Positions 52,664-61,641 of a DNA stretch of 64,000 nt are shown here, piece by piece (positions within the stretch are counted from its first letter, which is position 1; each line of letters starts with the position of its first letter). The notes beneath the pieces are model-generated. The model searched no databases. It was given only the letters and a program-made list of their open reading frames with translations, and had not been told where the DNA came from. Made by a program: the position numbers and the translations under genes. The stretch covers positions 7,777,501-7,841,500 of the forward strand of contig NZ_JAZHRV010000001.1 of the NCBI RefSeq assembly GCF_036924595.1. The letters are read 5' to 3'. The DNA comes from Bradyrhizobium algeriense (GTDB lineage: Bacteria > Pseudomonadota > Alphaproteobacteria > Rhizobiales > Xanthobacteraceae).

Positions 52664-53929
52664 CTAGACATCCCACCATTCGCCATCGTCGCGACGCGTG
52701 ACATTCGCGAAATAGTCGGAGAACCGGTCACCCTGGAATGTGTGAATTGGCACGAGCCGGCCCGGATTGAGAGCGTTGGCCAACCGCTTGAGATCGGCGA
52801 TGCTGGCATGGCCCGATGTATGAATGACGTCCAGCCGGATCCCTCGGCCCAGCAGGTCGGCCTTTAGTTTCGCGCCAGGACCATCGTGGAGGTATCCGTC
52901 CCATTGGGACCAGATCGCCCTCGCGTCGTTCCAGAGGTTGCCCAATTCCACGTCGCGCATCATTGCGGGTCGAAACAGCATCACCACCCTGTCGGCGATT
53001 GCAGCTATATGCTCGCGGAAGATGCGTGCGGACTTGTAAGGTTCGAGTAGGTCGAAACGCTGATTTCTGGCGATGTGCCGGCGTTGATATTCCGGAACGT
53101 AGACCGAGAGGTTAGGCCAGCCCACGTTCGGCAGGTTTGGATTGCTGGTCGCTCTCAGGATCTCCATCGCATAGACATCGAGCAGAAGCGTGCGGTTCGT
53201 CCGCTTGCAGGCGCGATAAATGCCGACCATGCGATCAATATTCTGCGCCGACGCGGAGATCGTGACGAACCCTGGCCGGCTGAAATTCTCGATGAGCCTG
53301 GCCTCGATTTCCTGTTCGCTTTCGAAATGGTCGTGTTCGTTGAGTCGGCCGAGGCTCGAACCCTCCATCAGCATCGTGTCGATCTGTTGAGGTGGCTTCC
53401 TCACCAATTGTTCGAAGAGAGCCGCTTTGCGACCGTGAGCGCGAATGTCGCCGCTGTAGAACAGCCGGCGGCCAGCTGCCTCGATCTCCAGGGCGTAGGC
53501 GTCATAGGCCGAATGGTCGACAAGATAAGGGGTAAGACGGAACGGTCCAATCTGGAGGCGAGTTCGGTCACTCAGATATTTCGACACCTTGGGCGCAAAG
53601 AAATTGGGCGCAAACGGTGCCGCGGCACCCATAATGCGAGCCGTTGCAGCCCCCATGACTAACGGGATCGCGGGCTTGCACAACGGCAGCAATCCCCAAT
53701 GGTCGCCGTGCCCATGCGAAATAACAATCGCGCTCAAACTTGGGTCTTCGCCTTGAAGCCCTGCGACATCCGGCAGCAAATCGTCCGAAGCTCCATCAGC
53801 GTCGAGCGGCAAGCCCAGATCGAGCAAGATCCTTTGGCCATCCGCCTCCAGTTCGATGCAAGTCCCACCAATTTGCCGAGTGCCGCGGTGAACGCGAGCG
53901 CGAAATGCACCCATGGATCTAGTATTCAT
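52664..53929 (-). CDS. RNase J-like MBL-fold protein
   Basis: A 421-residue metallo-beta-lactamase fold protein. Key parts are RGTRQIGGTCIELEADGQRI with DLGLPLD, the zinc motif ISHGHGDHWGLL near 70, LVDHSAYDAYALEI, SGDIRAHGR and a late HTSGHASIADL plus PIHTF. The order matches RNase J/CPSF-type nucleases, with a cap insertion between 190 and 340. It could cut RNA or DNA. The ATG at 53929 has AAGG four bases upstream. It is the first gene of the row with a PD-(D/E)XK protein, a phosphatase and a macro-like protein. Confidence 0.8.
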   Translation of the reverse strand: MNTRSMGAFRARVHRGTRQIGGTCIELEADGQRILLDLGLPLDADGASDDLLPDVAGLQGEDPSLSAIVISHGHGDHWGLLPLCKPAIPLVMGAATARIMGAAAPFAPNFFAPKVSKYLSDRTRLQIGPFRLTPYLVDHSAYDAYALEIEAAGRRLFYSGDIRAHGRKAALFEQLVRKPPQQIDTMLMEGSSLGRLNEHDHFESEQEIEARLIENFSRPGFVTISASAQNIDRMVGIYRACKRTNRTLLLDVYAMEILRATSNPNLPNVGWPNLSVYVPEYQRRHIARNQRFDLLEPYKSARIFREHIAAIADRVVMLFRPAMMRDVELGNLWNDARAIWSQWDGYLHDGPGAKLKADLLGRGIRLDVIHTSGHASIADLKRLANALNPGRLVPIHTFQGDRFSDYFANVTRRDDGEWWDV

Positions 53930-54353
53930 AAGGCCTTCTGGATTTGAGCGAGGGTCAGCGGGGAATGGATGTGATCTGCTCGAGCAGTTCGTGATCTGAG
54001 AGACTATGCGGGCGGCCGTCCTGCTGAAGCGAACCGGCTAGGGGTTCGATCTGGAGAATCGGGGTGGATGCTAAGATTTGGTCCACGAATGCAAAGTAGG
54101 CTCCAATTTAGCGATCAGATATCTATATTCAGTTGAAGGCCCCGGAAATTGCGGCTTAAAGCCAAGAAATAATTGATGTTGCATTCAAGCAACATTCGGG
54201 AGCTGTCGAGTTGCACGGACCTATTGGCGTTGGTCTTGAAAAGTATGGGGAGCCCGCTCCGCCGAACGATCCTCGGGCATAACTCTTGCCAGCTGGGCAG
54301 GCAAGGGCGCCACCACGTGATCCAAGTTATTCCCTCTCCTCTCTGGGTGAGAT
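53930..54353. other. No supported gene
   Basis: About 420 bases between the MBL gene start and the greA-like pseudogene end. It probably holds the promoter of the four-gene row. Open frames on either strand here have poor codon use and no ribosome site. Confidence 0.45.
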
Positions 54354-54843
54354 TCAAGAAATGGCGATAATCTCAATTTCGTTTGTGCCAGAGCCTACGG
54401 TGTCTCCCACGGCTTTACCCATCAGTGATTTCGCGACAGGGGAAGCAAACGAAATGGAACCCTGCCTTCGGATCCGCTCCGTCCTCGCCAACAATAACAA
54501 TGCGAAACTTCTGTGCGCGACCGTCCAGTCGATTGAATGTCACTGTGCTTCCAAGGGCGACGACGTCCGCAGACGTGGGATTGGGAAGGACCTGACCCGT
54601 TCGCAGTCGCTCGGAAAAGTATCGCGTGTCACGAATGGGGATTGCCGAAAGTCGCCGTTTTTCATTGACGTCGTCAGTCTTTTGAGCGGCTTCGTAGGCC
54701 GCGCGGGCTTCATGGAGTTGTCGCTCCAAGGCCTTCAGACCCGTCTCAGTTACCAGATTGGGATGGGGTGAAATCGGACGATCTGGCAAAAGCGTCTCGG
54801 ATGCAGTCTCAGCACTTTCTTCCTTTGTAAAAGCGACGCTCAC
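54354..54843 (-). pseudogene. GreA/GreB-family elongation factor, frameshifted
   Basis: The start MSVAFTKEESAETASETLLP leads into a coiled-coil part (GLKALERQLHEARAAYEAAQ) and the domain VVALGSTVTFNRLDGRAQKF with VGEDGADPKAG. Here the frame shifts (near 54457-54465), and the other frame completes the family end: ISFASPVAKSLMGKAVGDTV, EIEIIAIS. The in-frame product would lack the conserved C-terminal segment. It is a stand-alone accessory Gre factor, now probably inactive. Confidence 0.7.
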
Positions 54844-55034
54844 TCCTAATCTCCAATTTTCGGCTATCCGGATTTTGTTGTGTGGAAACGCTACACTGGC
54901 TCACATCGCTAAGGATCGCCTCGGCGTCAGAGAGTTTCGTCAGGGAACCATTTGTGCTCCGTTATCCATTAAACTCTGCAGTGATGTTGGCTTCAACCGG
55001 CCTCGATATGCCGCATCGACTGAAGGAATAGCAG

Positions 55035-55646
55035 ATGGACGCTGATCGCCAATACGCGGTTGCCTCATTACTATTTGACTACGTAAAGAGCCCCTCATTG
55101 CGGCATCTGCGTGATCCTCACAGCATACACAGACTCGCACGGGACATCGTGAACGCTCTCGATAGAGCGAGATCCATGTGGAAGAAGTGGGGGCCGGAGC
55201 GGGAGGAGGTCGTACAAGCCGCAGCTCCTTGCTGGATACCGCCAGAAGATCTTCAAGCCTTTCTAAATACGTGGCCTGGTCCCCCGCTGACGAAGACGGA
55301 TATTGAGCAGCGGTTACGCGCGATCTGGGAAGAGCCACATACAACCTATCCAAAGGACGAGTTCAAGGACGGTTGCCTCGTGTTATATCAGGCAGAGAAG
55401 GCGCTGGGCACAGAGATCCGCGCGATCATTGGCGCGCTGCAAGAGCACATAGAGCGTGAGGAGGAGCGGCTCAGGCGGGAGCAGCAAGAGCAGTACCACC
55501 GATGGAGGGAAGAAGAACGATTGAAGCTGGAGCGGCGCTTTCTCTCGGGCGCAGATTGTGGGTGGACTCGAATCGAGAAGTCCGATGCGCTTTATTGCCG
55601 TCGCAAATGGTGCGGTGGAATGAAGAGGTTTGGGCAACGGAAGTAG
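55035..55646 (+). CDS. Hypothetical helical protein with C-terminal Cys motif
   Basis: A 203-residue protein starting MDADRQYAVASLLFDYVKSP, with AAGGA eight bases before the ATG. The middle is a long Glu/Arg-rich coiled coil (EHIEREEERLRREQQEQYHR). The C-terminus reads SGADCGWTRIEKSDALYCRR then KWCGG, three Cys that might bind metal. It looks like small proteins seen at rhizobial island ends, but I have no family name. It lies just before the GAGTCG repeat region. Confidence 0.55.
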   Translation: MDADRQYAVASLLFDYVKSPSLRHLRDPHSIHRLARDIVNALDRARSMWKKWGPEREEVVQAAAPCWIPPEDLQAFLNTWPGPPLTKTDIEQRLRAIWEEPHTTYPKDEFKDGCLVLYQAEKALGTEIRAIIGALQEHIEREEERLRREQQEQYHRWREEERLKLERRFLSGADCGWTRIEKSDALYCRRKWCGGMKRFGQRK

Positions 55647-55731
55647 TCGATTTGCGTCCCCCCTTCTTTTTGGAGCCCGAAATATCGGCGAAAAAGTCGA
55701 TGCGGAATTTGCTGTTTCAGCGAGATGAGAG

Positions 55732-55940
55732 ATCGAGTCGTTCTTAAAACGAAATCGAGTCGCTCTAAAAACCCAAATCGAGTCGTTTTCAAAGTGTCCG
55801 CACAACAAAAAAATGTCGGGACCAATCAAAGGCGAGTCGCCTAAGTCATTGATTTCTTATTCGTCGCCAAAAATTCGCGAGTCGAAAAACCAAAGACTCG
55901 CGAGTTGATTTTTGTCCAAAACAAAAATTCATGAGTCGAT
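55732..55940. repeat. GAGTCG repeat array: direct and inverted copies
   Basis: AT-rich DNA with at least six copies of GAGTCG. Three direct copies of ATCGAGTCG start at 55732, 55754 and 55777, spaced 22 and 23 bases, each followed by an A-rich run. A palindrome AGGCGAGTCGCCT follows near 55830. A perfect 9-base inverted repeat pairs TCGCGAGTC (55875-55883) with GACTCGCGA (55895-55903), and another ATGAGTCG is near 55931. The two-turn spacing recalls iterons or repeated regulator sites. Confidence 0.55.
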
Positions 55941-56169
55941 TTGGCAAATGCACACGATCTTGAACTTTGCACGTCTCATCGCCTGCTAAATGTCGTAGGT
56001 CCAATTGCCGGCCATCGGCGAATTGGGGCACCGCAGATTTTGGACGGCCTCGGCAAGTCTGAGCTCCCACCTTCTGCGCGCCGTGACTTCCGTCTTTGAA
56101 TTGAGACAGACAACGGTCCGCTCAGAGGTGACATGAGCGATGTGGCAAACGATAGCTGCCCTATTGGCG

Positions 56170-56775
56170 TTACCGACCGTTGCGGGGCCTCGCACGCCGC
56201 TTCTTGCGGGACTCCGGCAAATTGGCCGCTGAAGCCCGCTGATTCTCCTGAAACTTGAGCGTCGCTTGAACATGTTCGGCGAGCTTCAACGCGCTATCGG
56301 CGTTCGAAGCAAGACGAGACAGCAGCTGGGACAACACTTTGAAATCCTCGCGCGTCAGCATTCCGAACAATGCGTCATTGACCGGGCGTTGCAAGGCCGC
56401 AAGGCGGATCAGTCGGCTCACTCCGTGCTGGGTGAGGGCAAGTTGCACCCGACGTCCGTCGCCGGGATGGGGGGTCTTCTCGATCAGCCCGTCAGACACC
56501 AGCTTGTTGATCTCGTTGGTGACGAAGGCGCCGCTTAGATACAAGCGTTCGGCGACCTGGTTGACCCCCATGGGCTCTTCCGCCGTCGAATTCTTGATCG
56601 CGATCAATATCAGATACTGGGTAGGCGATAGACCGACAAAGCTCGCGAACGTCTCACGGGCGGCTTCCAGGCTGCGCCCGAAAGCGAAATAGTCGTAGAG
56701 GAGGCCGCGAAGCGTGCCGTCTCCATCTTTATCGAGCAGCTCGGGCTTGGACGCTGTCAAAAGCGCATCGATCAA
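56170..56775 (-). CDS. MarR family transcriptional regulator
   Basis: A 201-residue regulator. The winged helix is seen at VNQVAERLYLSGAFVTNEIN and LVSDGLIEKTPHPGDGRRVQ, with the wing and D-R motif intact. Helices before and after form the dimer part, and a basic tail (RKKRRARPRNGR) ends the protein. It is divergent from the flavin reductase/monooxygenase operon, with about 150 bases between, so it probably represses that operon and responds to an aromatic acid. That is the usual pattern, but inferred. Confidence 0.85.
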   Translation of the reverse strand: MIDALLTASKPELLDKDGDGTLRGLLYDYFAFGRSLEAARETFASFVGLSPTQYLILIAIKNSTAEEPMGVNQVAERLYLSGAFVTNEINKLVSDGLIEKTPHPGDGRRVQLALTQHGVSRLIRLAALQRPVNDALFGMLTREDFKVLSQLLSRLASNADSALKLAEHVQATLKFQENQRASAANLPESRKKRRARPRNGR

Positions 56776-56923
56776 AAGTCATTCTCCCGGCGATTCCATG
56801 GGTCTTGCCTAGAAACCATGCGTGGGCCTGCTCAGCAAGAGGGCTTGACATCTCCAAATAGCTTTGTCAGAAAGCTATCTAGGAATTATATTTCAGGGAT
56901 GGGGAATCGAGGCGCGTGTACCA

Positions 56924-57442
56924 ATGGAAGACCGTGCATTCAGGCGTGCTCTCGGGGAGTTCGCGACCGGTGTTGCGGTAGTGACCGCGCGCGGCAAGGG
57001 CGAAGAGCTCATCGGTGTGACCATGAGTTCGTTCAACTCCGTCTCACTTGATCCGCCGCTCGTTCTTTTCAGCGTCGACCGCAAGGCGCGCAGCCTATCT
57101 GCGATGCTCGAAGCGAAGGGCTTCGCCGTGAATATCCTTGCGCGCGACCAGGAGCACATCTCCAATCAATTTGCGCGAGCCCTCTCCAACAAATGGGACC
57201 AGGTCAAGACCTCGGTCGGCCATGCCGAGGCCCCGCTGATCTCGGGTGCGATGGCGCATTTCGAATGCGCGCCCTACGCGAACTATGACGGCGGGGACCA
57301 CATCATCTTTGTCGTGCGCGTCGTCCGTCACACGACCCGCTCTGAGGCGGCCGCCCCACTGGTCTTCTTTCGCGGTCGTTACCGAGATCTCGTGGACGAA
57401 GCCGAACGCGAGCCGACCTGGCCGCTTCCCATTCACTACTAG
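56924..57442 (+). CDS. Flavin reductase family protein (HpaC-like)
   Basis: A 172-residue protein with the flavin reductase domain: FRRALGEFATGVAVVTARGK, VTMSSFNSVSLDPPLVLFSV, FAVNILARDQEHISNQFA and HIIFVVRVV near the end. It reduces FMN or FAD with NAD(P)H and passes reduced flavin to a two-component monooxygenase, here the HpaB-type enzyme 22 bases downstream. I chose the ATG at 56924; the frame is open further up without a better ribosome site. Confidence 0.9.
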   Translation: MEDRAFRRALGEFATGVAVVTARGKGEELIGVTMSSFNSVSLDPPLVLFSVDRKARSLSAMLEAKGFAVNILARDQEHISNQFARALSNKWDQVKTSVGHAEAPLISGAMAHFECAPYANYDGGDHIIFVVRVVRHTTRSEAAAPLVFFRGRYRDLVDEAEREPTWPLPIHY

Positions 57443-57463
57443 CTTCGAACTGGAGAAACCGCG

Positions 57464-58933
57464 ATGCGTAGCGCAAAGGAATATTTGTCAGGCTTGAAGG
57501 ATGGCCGGACCATCTACATCGACGGCGCCTCAGTCGGCGATGTAACGGCGCACCATGCCTTCCGCAATCTCGCTGGCTCGATGGCGGGGTTGTTTGGCTT
57601 TGCGAGCGCGCCCGAGAATGCGGATCTGATGACGTTCGACACAGGCGCAGGCCGCGCCAACCGTATCTGGCAGCTTCCGGCCTCCTATGCCGAGCTCGTG
57701 AAGCGGCGGAAGGCGCTTGAGGCCTGGGCCGCGTTGCATGCGGGGTTCATGGGCCGCGCCCCGGACCACGTGGCGTCCTGCATTTCCGGCCTCTACATGG
57801 GGCTCGACGTCTTCAAGGAGTATGATCCGGCCCGCGCCGGGGCGCTCGAGAGCTACTACCGTTACGCGCGCGACAAGGATCTCTACCTCACTTACGTCAT
57901 CATCAATCCGCAGGCGGACCGTTCGAAGGGTGCGGCCGACCAGGCGGATCCGTTTCTCACCGCCGGCGTCGTCGATCGCGATGCTGAGGGCATTACGATC
58001 CGTGGCGCCAAGATGCTGGCCACCGGCGGCGTCGTGGCCGACGAGGTCTTTGTCACGACGATCCAGCCGATGCGCCCGGGTGAGGAGCGCTATGCGATGT
58101 CCTTTGCGATTCCGATGAGTACGAAGGGCCTGAAGCTGCTGTCGCGCAAATCCTATGAGAACGCGGCGGGCGCCGTGTTCGACAATCCTCTGTCCAGCCG
58201 GTTCGACGAGAACGACTCCGTTCTCTATTTCGACGACGTCAAGGTGCCGTGGGACCGAGTGTTCGTCGAAAGCAATGTCGAGATGTGCCAGAAGCAGTTT
58301 CACGCCACACCCTGTCATGTGTACCAGAACTACCAGGCGATGGTCCGATTGAGCGTGAAGCTCAAGTTCCTGACGGGTCTTGCTCATCGGATCGCCGAGA
58401 TGAACGGAGTCACCCAGTTTCCGCAGGTGCGTGAGATGCTCGGCCAGCTTGCAGCCGAGACCGGTATGGTCGACGCGCTGGTTGCGGCCATGGAGGCGAA
58501 GGGCAAGCAGATCGGTCCCTATTTCATCCCGGACCGTCACACGCTCTATTCCGCGCAGGTGCTGACGCAGCAGCTTTATTCACACATCCTCGGCTCGCTG
58601 CGCGAACTCGCCGGCGGCGGCATGATCATGCTGCCTTCGTCAGTCGCCGACTTCGCCAATCCCGAGATCGCGGCGTTGATCGGCAAGACCCAGCAGTCCC
58701 CGAAGGCGAACTCGCATGATCGCGTGAAGTTCTACAAGCTCGCTTGGGATGCCGTCGGCTCCGAGTTCGGCTCGCGCCATCAGCAGTACGAGATGTTCTA
58801 CGCCGGCGCGACTTTCGTCACCAAGGGGCACTCCTATCGCACCTATGATTGGGTCGGCGCCGATCGGCTGGTCCAGAGCATGCTCGATTCCTACGACCTC
58901 AACGGCGTCTCTTCTTCCAGCAAGGCCGCCTGA
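57464..58933 (+). CDS. HpaB-family flavin-dependent monooxygenase
   Basis: A 489-residue oxygenase component of the 4-hydroxyphenylacetate 3-hydroxylase family. It begins MRSAKEYLSGLKDGRTIYID, as family members do, and contains GAKMLATGGVVADEVFVTTI, YFDDVKVPWDRVF and ELAGGGMIMLPSSVADFANP. The length is normal. It uses reduced FAD from the flavin reductase to hydroxylate an aromatic or heteroaromatic ring. The real substrate is unknown; relatives act on phenols, pyrroles and chlorophenols. Downstream come a cupin and an ABC importer, which suggest uptake and breakdown of an external aromatic acid. Confidence 0.9.
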   Translation: MRSAKEYLSGLKDGRTIYIDGASVGDVTAHHAFRNLAGSMAGLFGFASAPENADLMTFDTGAGRANRIWQLPASYAELVKRRKALEAWAALHAGFMGRAPDHVASCISGLYMGLDVFKEYDPARAGALESYYRYARDKDLYLTYVIINPQADRSKGAADQADPFLTAGVVDRDAEGITIRGAKMLATGGVVADEVFVTTIQPMRPGEERYAMSFAIPMSTKGLKLLSRKSYENAAGAVFDNPLSSRFDENDSVLYFDDVKVPWDRVFVESNVEMCQKQFHATPCHVYQNYQAMVRLSVKLKFLTGLAHRIAEMNGVTQFPQVREMLGQLAAETGMVDALVAAMEAKGKQIGPYFIPDRHTLYSAQVLTQQLYSHILGSLRELAGGGMIMLPSSVADFANPEIAALIGKTQQSPKANSHDRVKFYKLAWDAVGSEFGSRHQQYEMFYAGATFVTKGHSYRTYDWVGADRLVQSMLDSYDLNGVSSSSKAA

Positions 58934-58949
58934 ACCAAGGAGACAACCC

Positions 58950-59330
58950 ATGCCTGTCAACAAGAAGCACGACGAATTCTACACGCTCGACATGAATACC
59001 GGCTGGGAAGTCCCGGTGGGGTATCCGCCGGGCATCCAGCAGAAGATCATTGCGGGCGGTCTCGACGAGACGAATCGGCGCGGTACGCGCACCCGGTTGC
59101 TTCGCTTCGCGCCAGGCGTCTATACGACCGCGCCGTTTTCGCACGAGTACTGGGAAGAGGTCTATCTGGTCTCGGGCGACCTGATCGTCGGCAATGACGA
59201 AAAAGGCGAGGGCGGCAAGAGTTTCCCGCCAAACACCTACGCCTGCCGGCCGCCGCATGCACCGCATGGGCCGTTCAAATCCGTCAACGGCTGCCTGCTG
59301 CTGGAAATGCACTACTTCGATCCGGTGTGA
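58950..59330 (+). CDS. Cupin-domain protein
   Basis: A 126-residue single-domain cupin: TRTRLLRFAPGVYTTAPFSH, EYWEEVYLVSGDLIVG, then PPHAPHGPFKS. The first motif holds a His-x-Tyr-x3-Glu pattern, and the second has a His, so a metal site is likely. It resembles acetylacetonase-type cupins and small dioxygenase-like proteins. It starts 16 bases after the monooxygenase, with AAGGAG upstream, and probably acts in the same pathway. A stem-loop overlaps its stop codon. Confidence 0.75.
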   Translation: MPVNKKHDEFYTLDMNTGWEVPVGYPPGIQQKIIAGGLDETNRRGTRTRLLRFAPGVYTTAPFSHEYWEEVYLVSGDLIVGNDEKGEGGKSFPPNTYACRPPHAPHGPFKSVNGCLLLEMHYFDPV

Positions 59331-59348
59331 CGCCAACAGCGGCGTCAC
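59327..59348 (+). terminator. Stem-loop at end of the cupin gene
   Basis: GTGACGCC and GGCGTCAC form a perfect 8-base stem with a 6-base loop, overlapping the cupin stop. There is no T run, so it is more likely an RNA-processing or stabilising hairpin inside the operon than a full terminator. Confidence 0.35.
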
Positions 59349-59398
59349 CATCGCATTCGATCAAAAACACCAAAACAATCTGACGAGAGGGGAGAATC

Positions 59399-60694
59399 AT
59401 GAAGCTGAGAAGCGGCTTGTCTGCGGTTTCGCTTGTCATTGGTCTTGCGTCGGCGGCGTCAGCCGCCGCGCAGCAAAAGCCTGCCTCATTGGGGCTCGGA
59501 ATCTTCACGTTTACCTCGGGTCCTGCGGCAGCCTACGGGATGCCCGGCAAGAACGCGGCTGACCTGATGATTGACGAGATCAACGCCAAGGGCGGCATCG
59601 AGGGTGTGCCTGTTAGTGCGACCTATGTCGATGAAGCACAAGGCGCGCAGGGCGTCATCGCGGAGTATCGCCGCCTCGCAGGTGACGCCAAGAACCAGGT
59701 GATGGTCGCGGCCTTGTCGAGCGCCAACTGCCTCGCGCTGGCACCGATCGCGGAGCAGATTGAGGTCCCGACGGTAGGGTGGAATTGCGACACCCATCAG
59801 CTTCTGATCGACGGCAAAAGCAAATACGTATTCCGCCCCAACGGCAACACCGTGCCTGAATTCATCGCCTACGCGATCTATCTTCTGGAGCGTAAGCCGA
59901 ACGTGAAGACCGTCGCGATCATCAATCCCGACTACGCGTTCGGTCATGATGCAGCCAAGATCTTCACCGCAGCGCTGAAGGCGTTGAAGCCAGACGTCGA
60001 GATCGTCGCCGAGCTCTATCCGAAGCTCGGCTCGCCAAACTACCAGACCGAGATTTCGCGCCTCACCACCGCGCGTCCAGATGTGGTCTTCTCAAACCTC
60101 TGGGGCGCCGACCTCGAAAATTTCGTTCGTCAGGCCGCGCCGCGTGGGCTATTCACGTCCAGTCAAGTGGTCCTTGCGCTCGGCGAGACCGTGCTGCAGC
60201 GTGTGCCGTTACCCGACGGCGTGATAGTCGGGGTTCTGGGCGACGGCTGGTGGATGTCGCCGGACGCCAAAGCCAATCCCGAGACGGCGAAGTTTGCCGA
60301 GGCATACAAGGCCCGTTTCGGCGAATATCCGGTGTTCCCGTCCATCAAGATGGCCAACGCGCTGATCTACGTAAAAGCTGCCTACAAGGCTGCGATGCAG
60401 AAGAATGGCGGCAAGTGGCCGACGCGCGCCGAGCTGGCGGACGCCATGAAGGGCAGCAAGGTCGCGACCCTGACCGGCACCGCGCAGACGCGCGCCGACA
60501 ATGACGGCCTCGTCGACCAGGTCGTCGGCGTCACCGTGAAGACAGCGGCGCAGCAGTTCCCCGTGATCGGTGACATGGTCCGCTACAAGGGCGACAGCCT
60601 GATGCCACAGGCCGGGCAGGACCCGCTGGCCTGGATTTCGACGCTGAAGCCGGAGTTCGCGAAGAGCCTGCCGAAGCCGGGAAGCTACAAATAG
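59399..60694 (+). CDS. ABC transporter substrate-binding protein, branched-chain type
   Basis: A 431-residue periplasmic binding protein with a signal peptide (SAVSLVIGLASAASAAAQ). It has the type I fold of LivJ/amide-type receptors: LGIFTFTSGPAAAYGMPGKN, DLMIDEINAKGGIEGVPVS, VAALSSANCLALAPIAEQ, and IINPDYAFGHDAAKIFTA. It delivers its ligand to the two permeases that follow. In an aromatic-degradation operon the ligand is probably an aromatic or dicarboxylic acid rather than leucine. AGAGGGGAG lies just upstream of the ATG. Confidence 0.9.
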   Translation: MKLRSGLSAVSLVIGLASAASAAAQQKPASLGLGIFTFTSGPAAAYGMPGKNAADLMIDEINAKGGIEGVPVSATYVDEAQGAQGVIAEYRRLAGDAKNQVMVAALSSANCLALAPIAEQIEVPTVGWNCDTHQLLIDGKSKYVFRPNGNTVPEFIAYAIYLLERKPNVKTVAIINPDYAFGHDAAKIFTAALKALKPDVEIVAELYPKLGSPNYQTEISRLTTARPDVVFSNLWGADLENFVRQAAPRGLFTSSQVVLALGETVLQRVPLPDGVIVGVLGDGWWMSPDAKANPETAKFAEAYKARFGEYPVFPSIKMANALIYVKAAYKAAMQKNGGKWPTRAELADAMKGSKVATLTGTAQTRADNDGLVDQVVGVTVKTAAQQFPVIGDMVRYKGDSLMPQAGQDPLAWISTLKPEFAKSLPKPGSYK

Positions 60695-60741
60695 GCGGCC
60701 GGTAGCCGCGATTTGTCTCCAAACACGCAAGGCATAGGCCG

Positions 60742-61641
60742 ATGTCAAATGCAATCATCCCCCTGCTGCTGGACAGTCTGGCCAGCGCCGCACTGATATT
60801 CTTTGCGGCGGTTGGCCTGACGCTGGTCTTCAGCGTGCTGCGCGTCCTCAACGTGGCCCATGGCAGCCTCTATTCGATCGGCGGCTATGTCGCGGCATCG
60901 ATCTGCCTGTTCATTGCGAACCGCCAGCTCAACCCGTATCTGTCGTTCGTGGCGTTGCTGTTCAGCGCCGTCCTCGTTGCGGCGATATTCGGTCCGCTGA
61001 TCGAGCGCGGTCTGGTCCGTTGGACTTACGGCAAGTCGGAAGCCGTCCAGATCCTGATCACGTTCGGGCTGTTCCTCATCCTGGAGGACCTGCAGCGCGT
61101 GATCTTCGGCGTGAATTCCTTTTACGAGGATGCGCCTATGCGATTGCTCGGCACGTCGAGCATCGGCGGGGTCGTCTATCTCAACTACCAGATCCTCTTG
61201 ATCGGGATGGCGCTTCTCGTCGTCATCGGTCTGCGGCTGTTGATCAACCATACCCGGCTTGGGCGCCTGATCACGGCTGTCGTGACCGACCGTGAGATGG
61301 CGCAGGCGATGGGCATCGACACCAACCGGATTTTCATCCTGGCGTTCTCGCTCGGCGTGTTCCTGGCGGCGCTGGGAGGGGCCCTGGCGACGCCGACGTC
61401 CGGCATCGCCCCGGGGCTCGGGGCCGACACCATGGTGCTCGCCTTTGCGGTGGCGGCGATCGGGGGCCTCGGACAGATCGAAGGGGCCGCGGTGGCCTCG
61501 CTAATCGTCGGTCTGGCGCGCGTGCTCGCGATCTATCTGGCGCCGTCGCTGGATGCCGTTGCGCCCTATGCGGCGATGCTTGTCGTCCTCCTGATCCGTC
61601 CCTACGGCCTGTTCGGATCGGTGACGGCGCGGAGGATATGA
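60742..61641 (+). CDS. Branched-chain-type ABC permease, LivH family
   Basis: A 299-residue membrane protein with about eight spans. LivH hallmarks are ALIFFAAVGLTLVFSVLRVL, NVAHGSLYSIGGYVA and AVVTDREMAQAMGIDTNRI, the loop that contacts the ATPase, and AIGGLGQIEGAAVASLIVGL. It forms the channel with the LivM protein; the two genes overlap by ATGA. Confidence 0.9.
   Translation: MSNAIIPLLLDSLASAALIFFAAVGLTLVFSVLRVLNVAHGSLYSIGGYVAASICLFIANRQLNPYLSFVALLFSAVLVAAIFGPLIERGLVRWTYGKSEAVQILITFGLFLILEDLQRVIFGVNSFYEDAPMRLLGTSSIGGVVYLNYQILLIGMALLVVIGLRLLINHTRLGRLITAVVTDREMAQAMGIDTNRIFILAFSLGVFLAALGGALATPTSGIAPGLGADTMVLAFAVAAIGGLGQIEGAAVASLIVGLARVLAIYLAPSLDAVAPYAAMLVVLLIRPYGLFGSVTARRI

Noticed and set aside
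55732..55790. CRISPR array
   Set aside because: Only three short direct copies (about 9 conserved bases) with 13-base gaps, no cas genes and no long identical repeats; an iteron-like array fits better.
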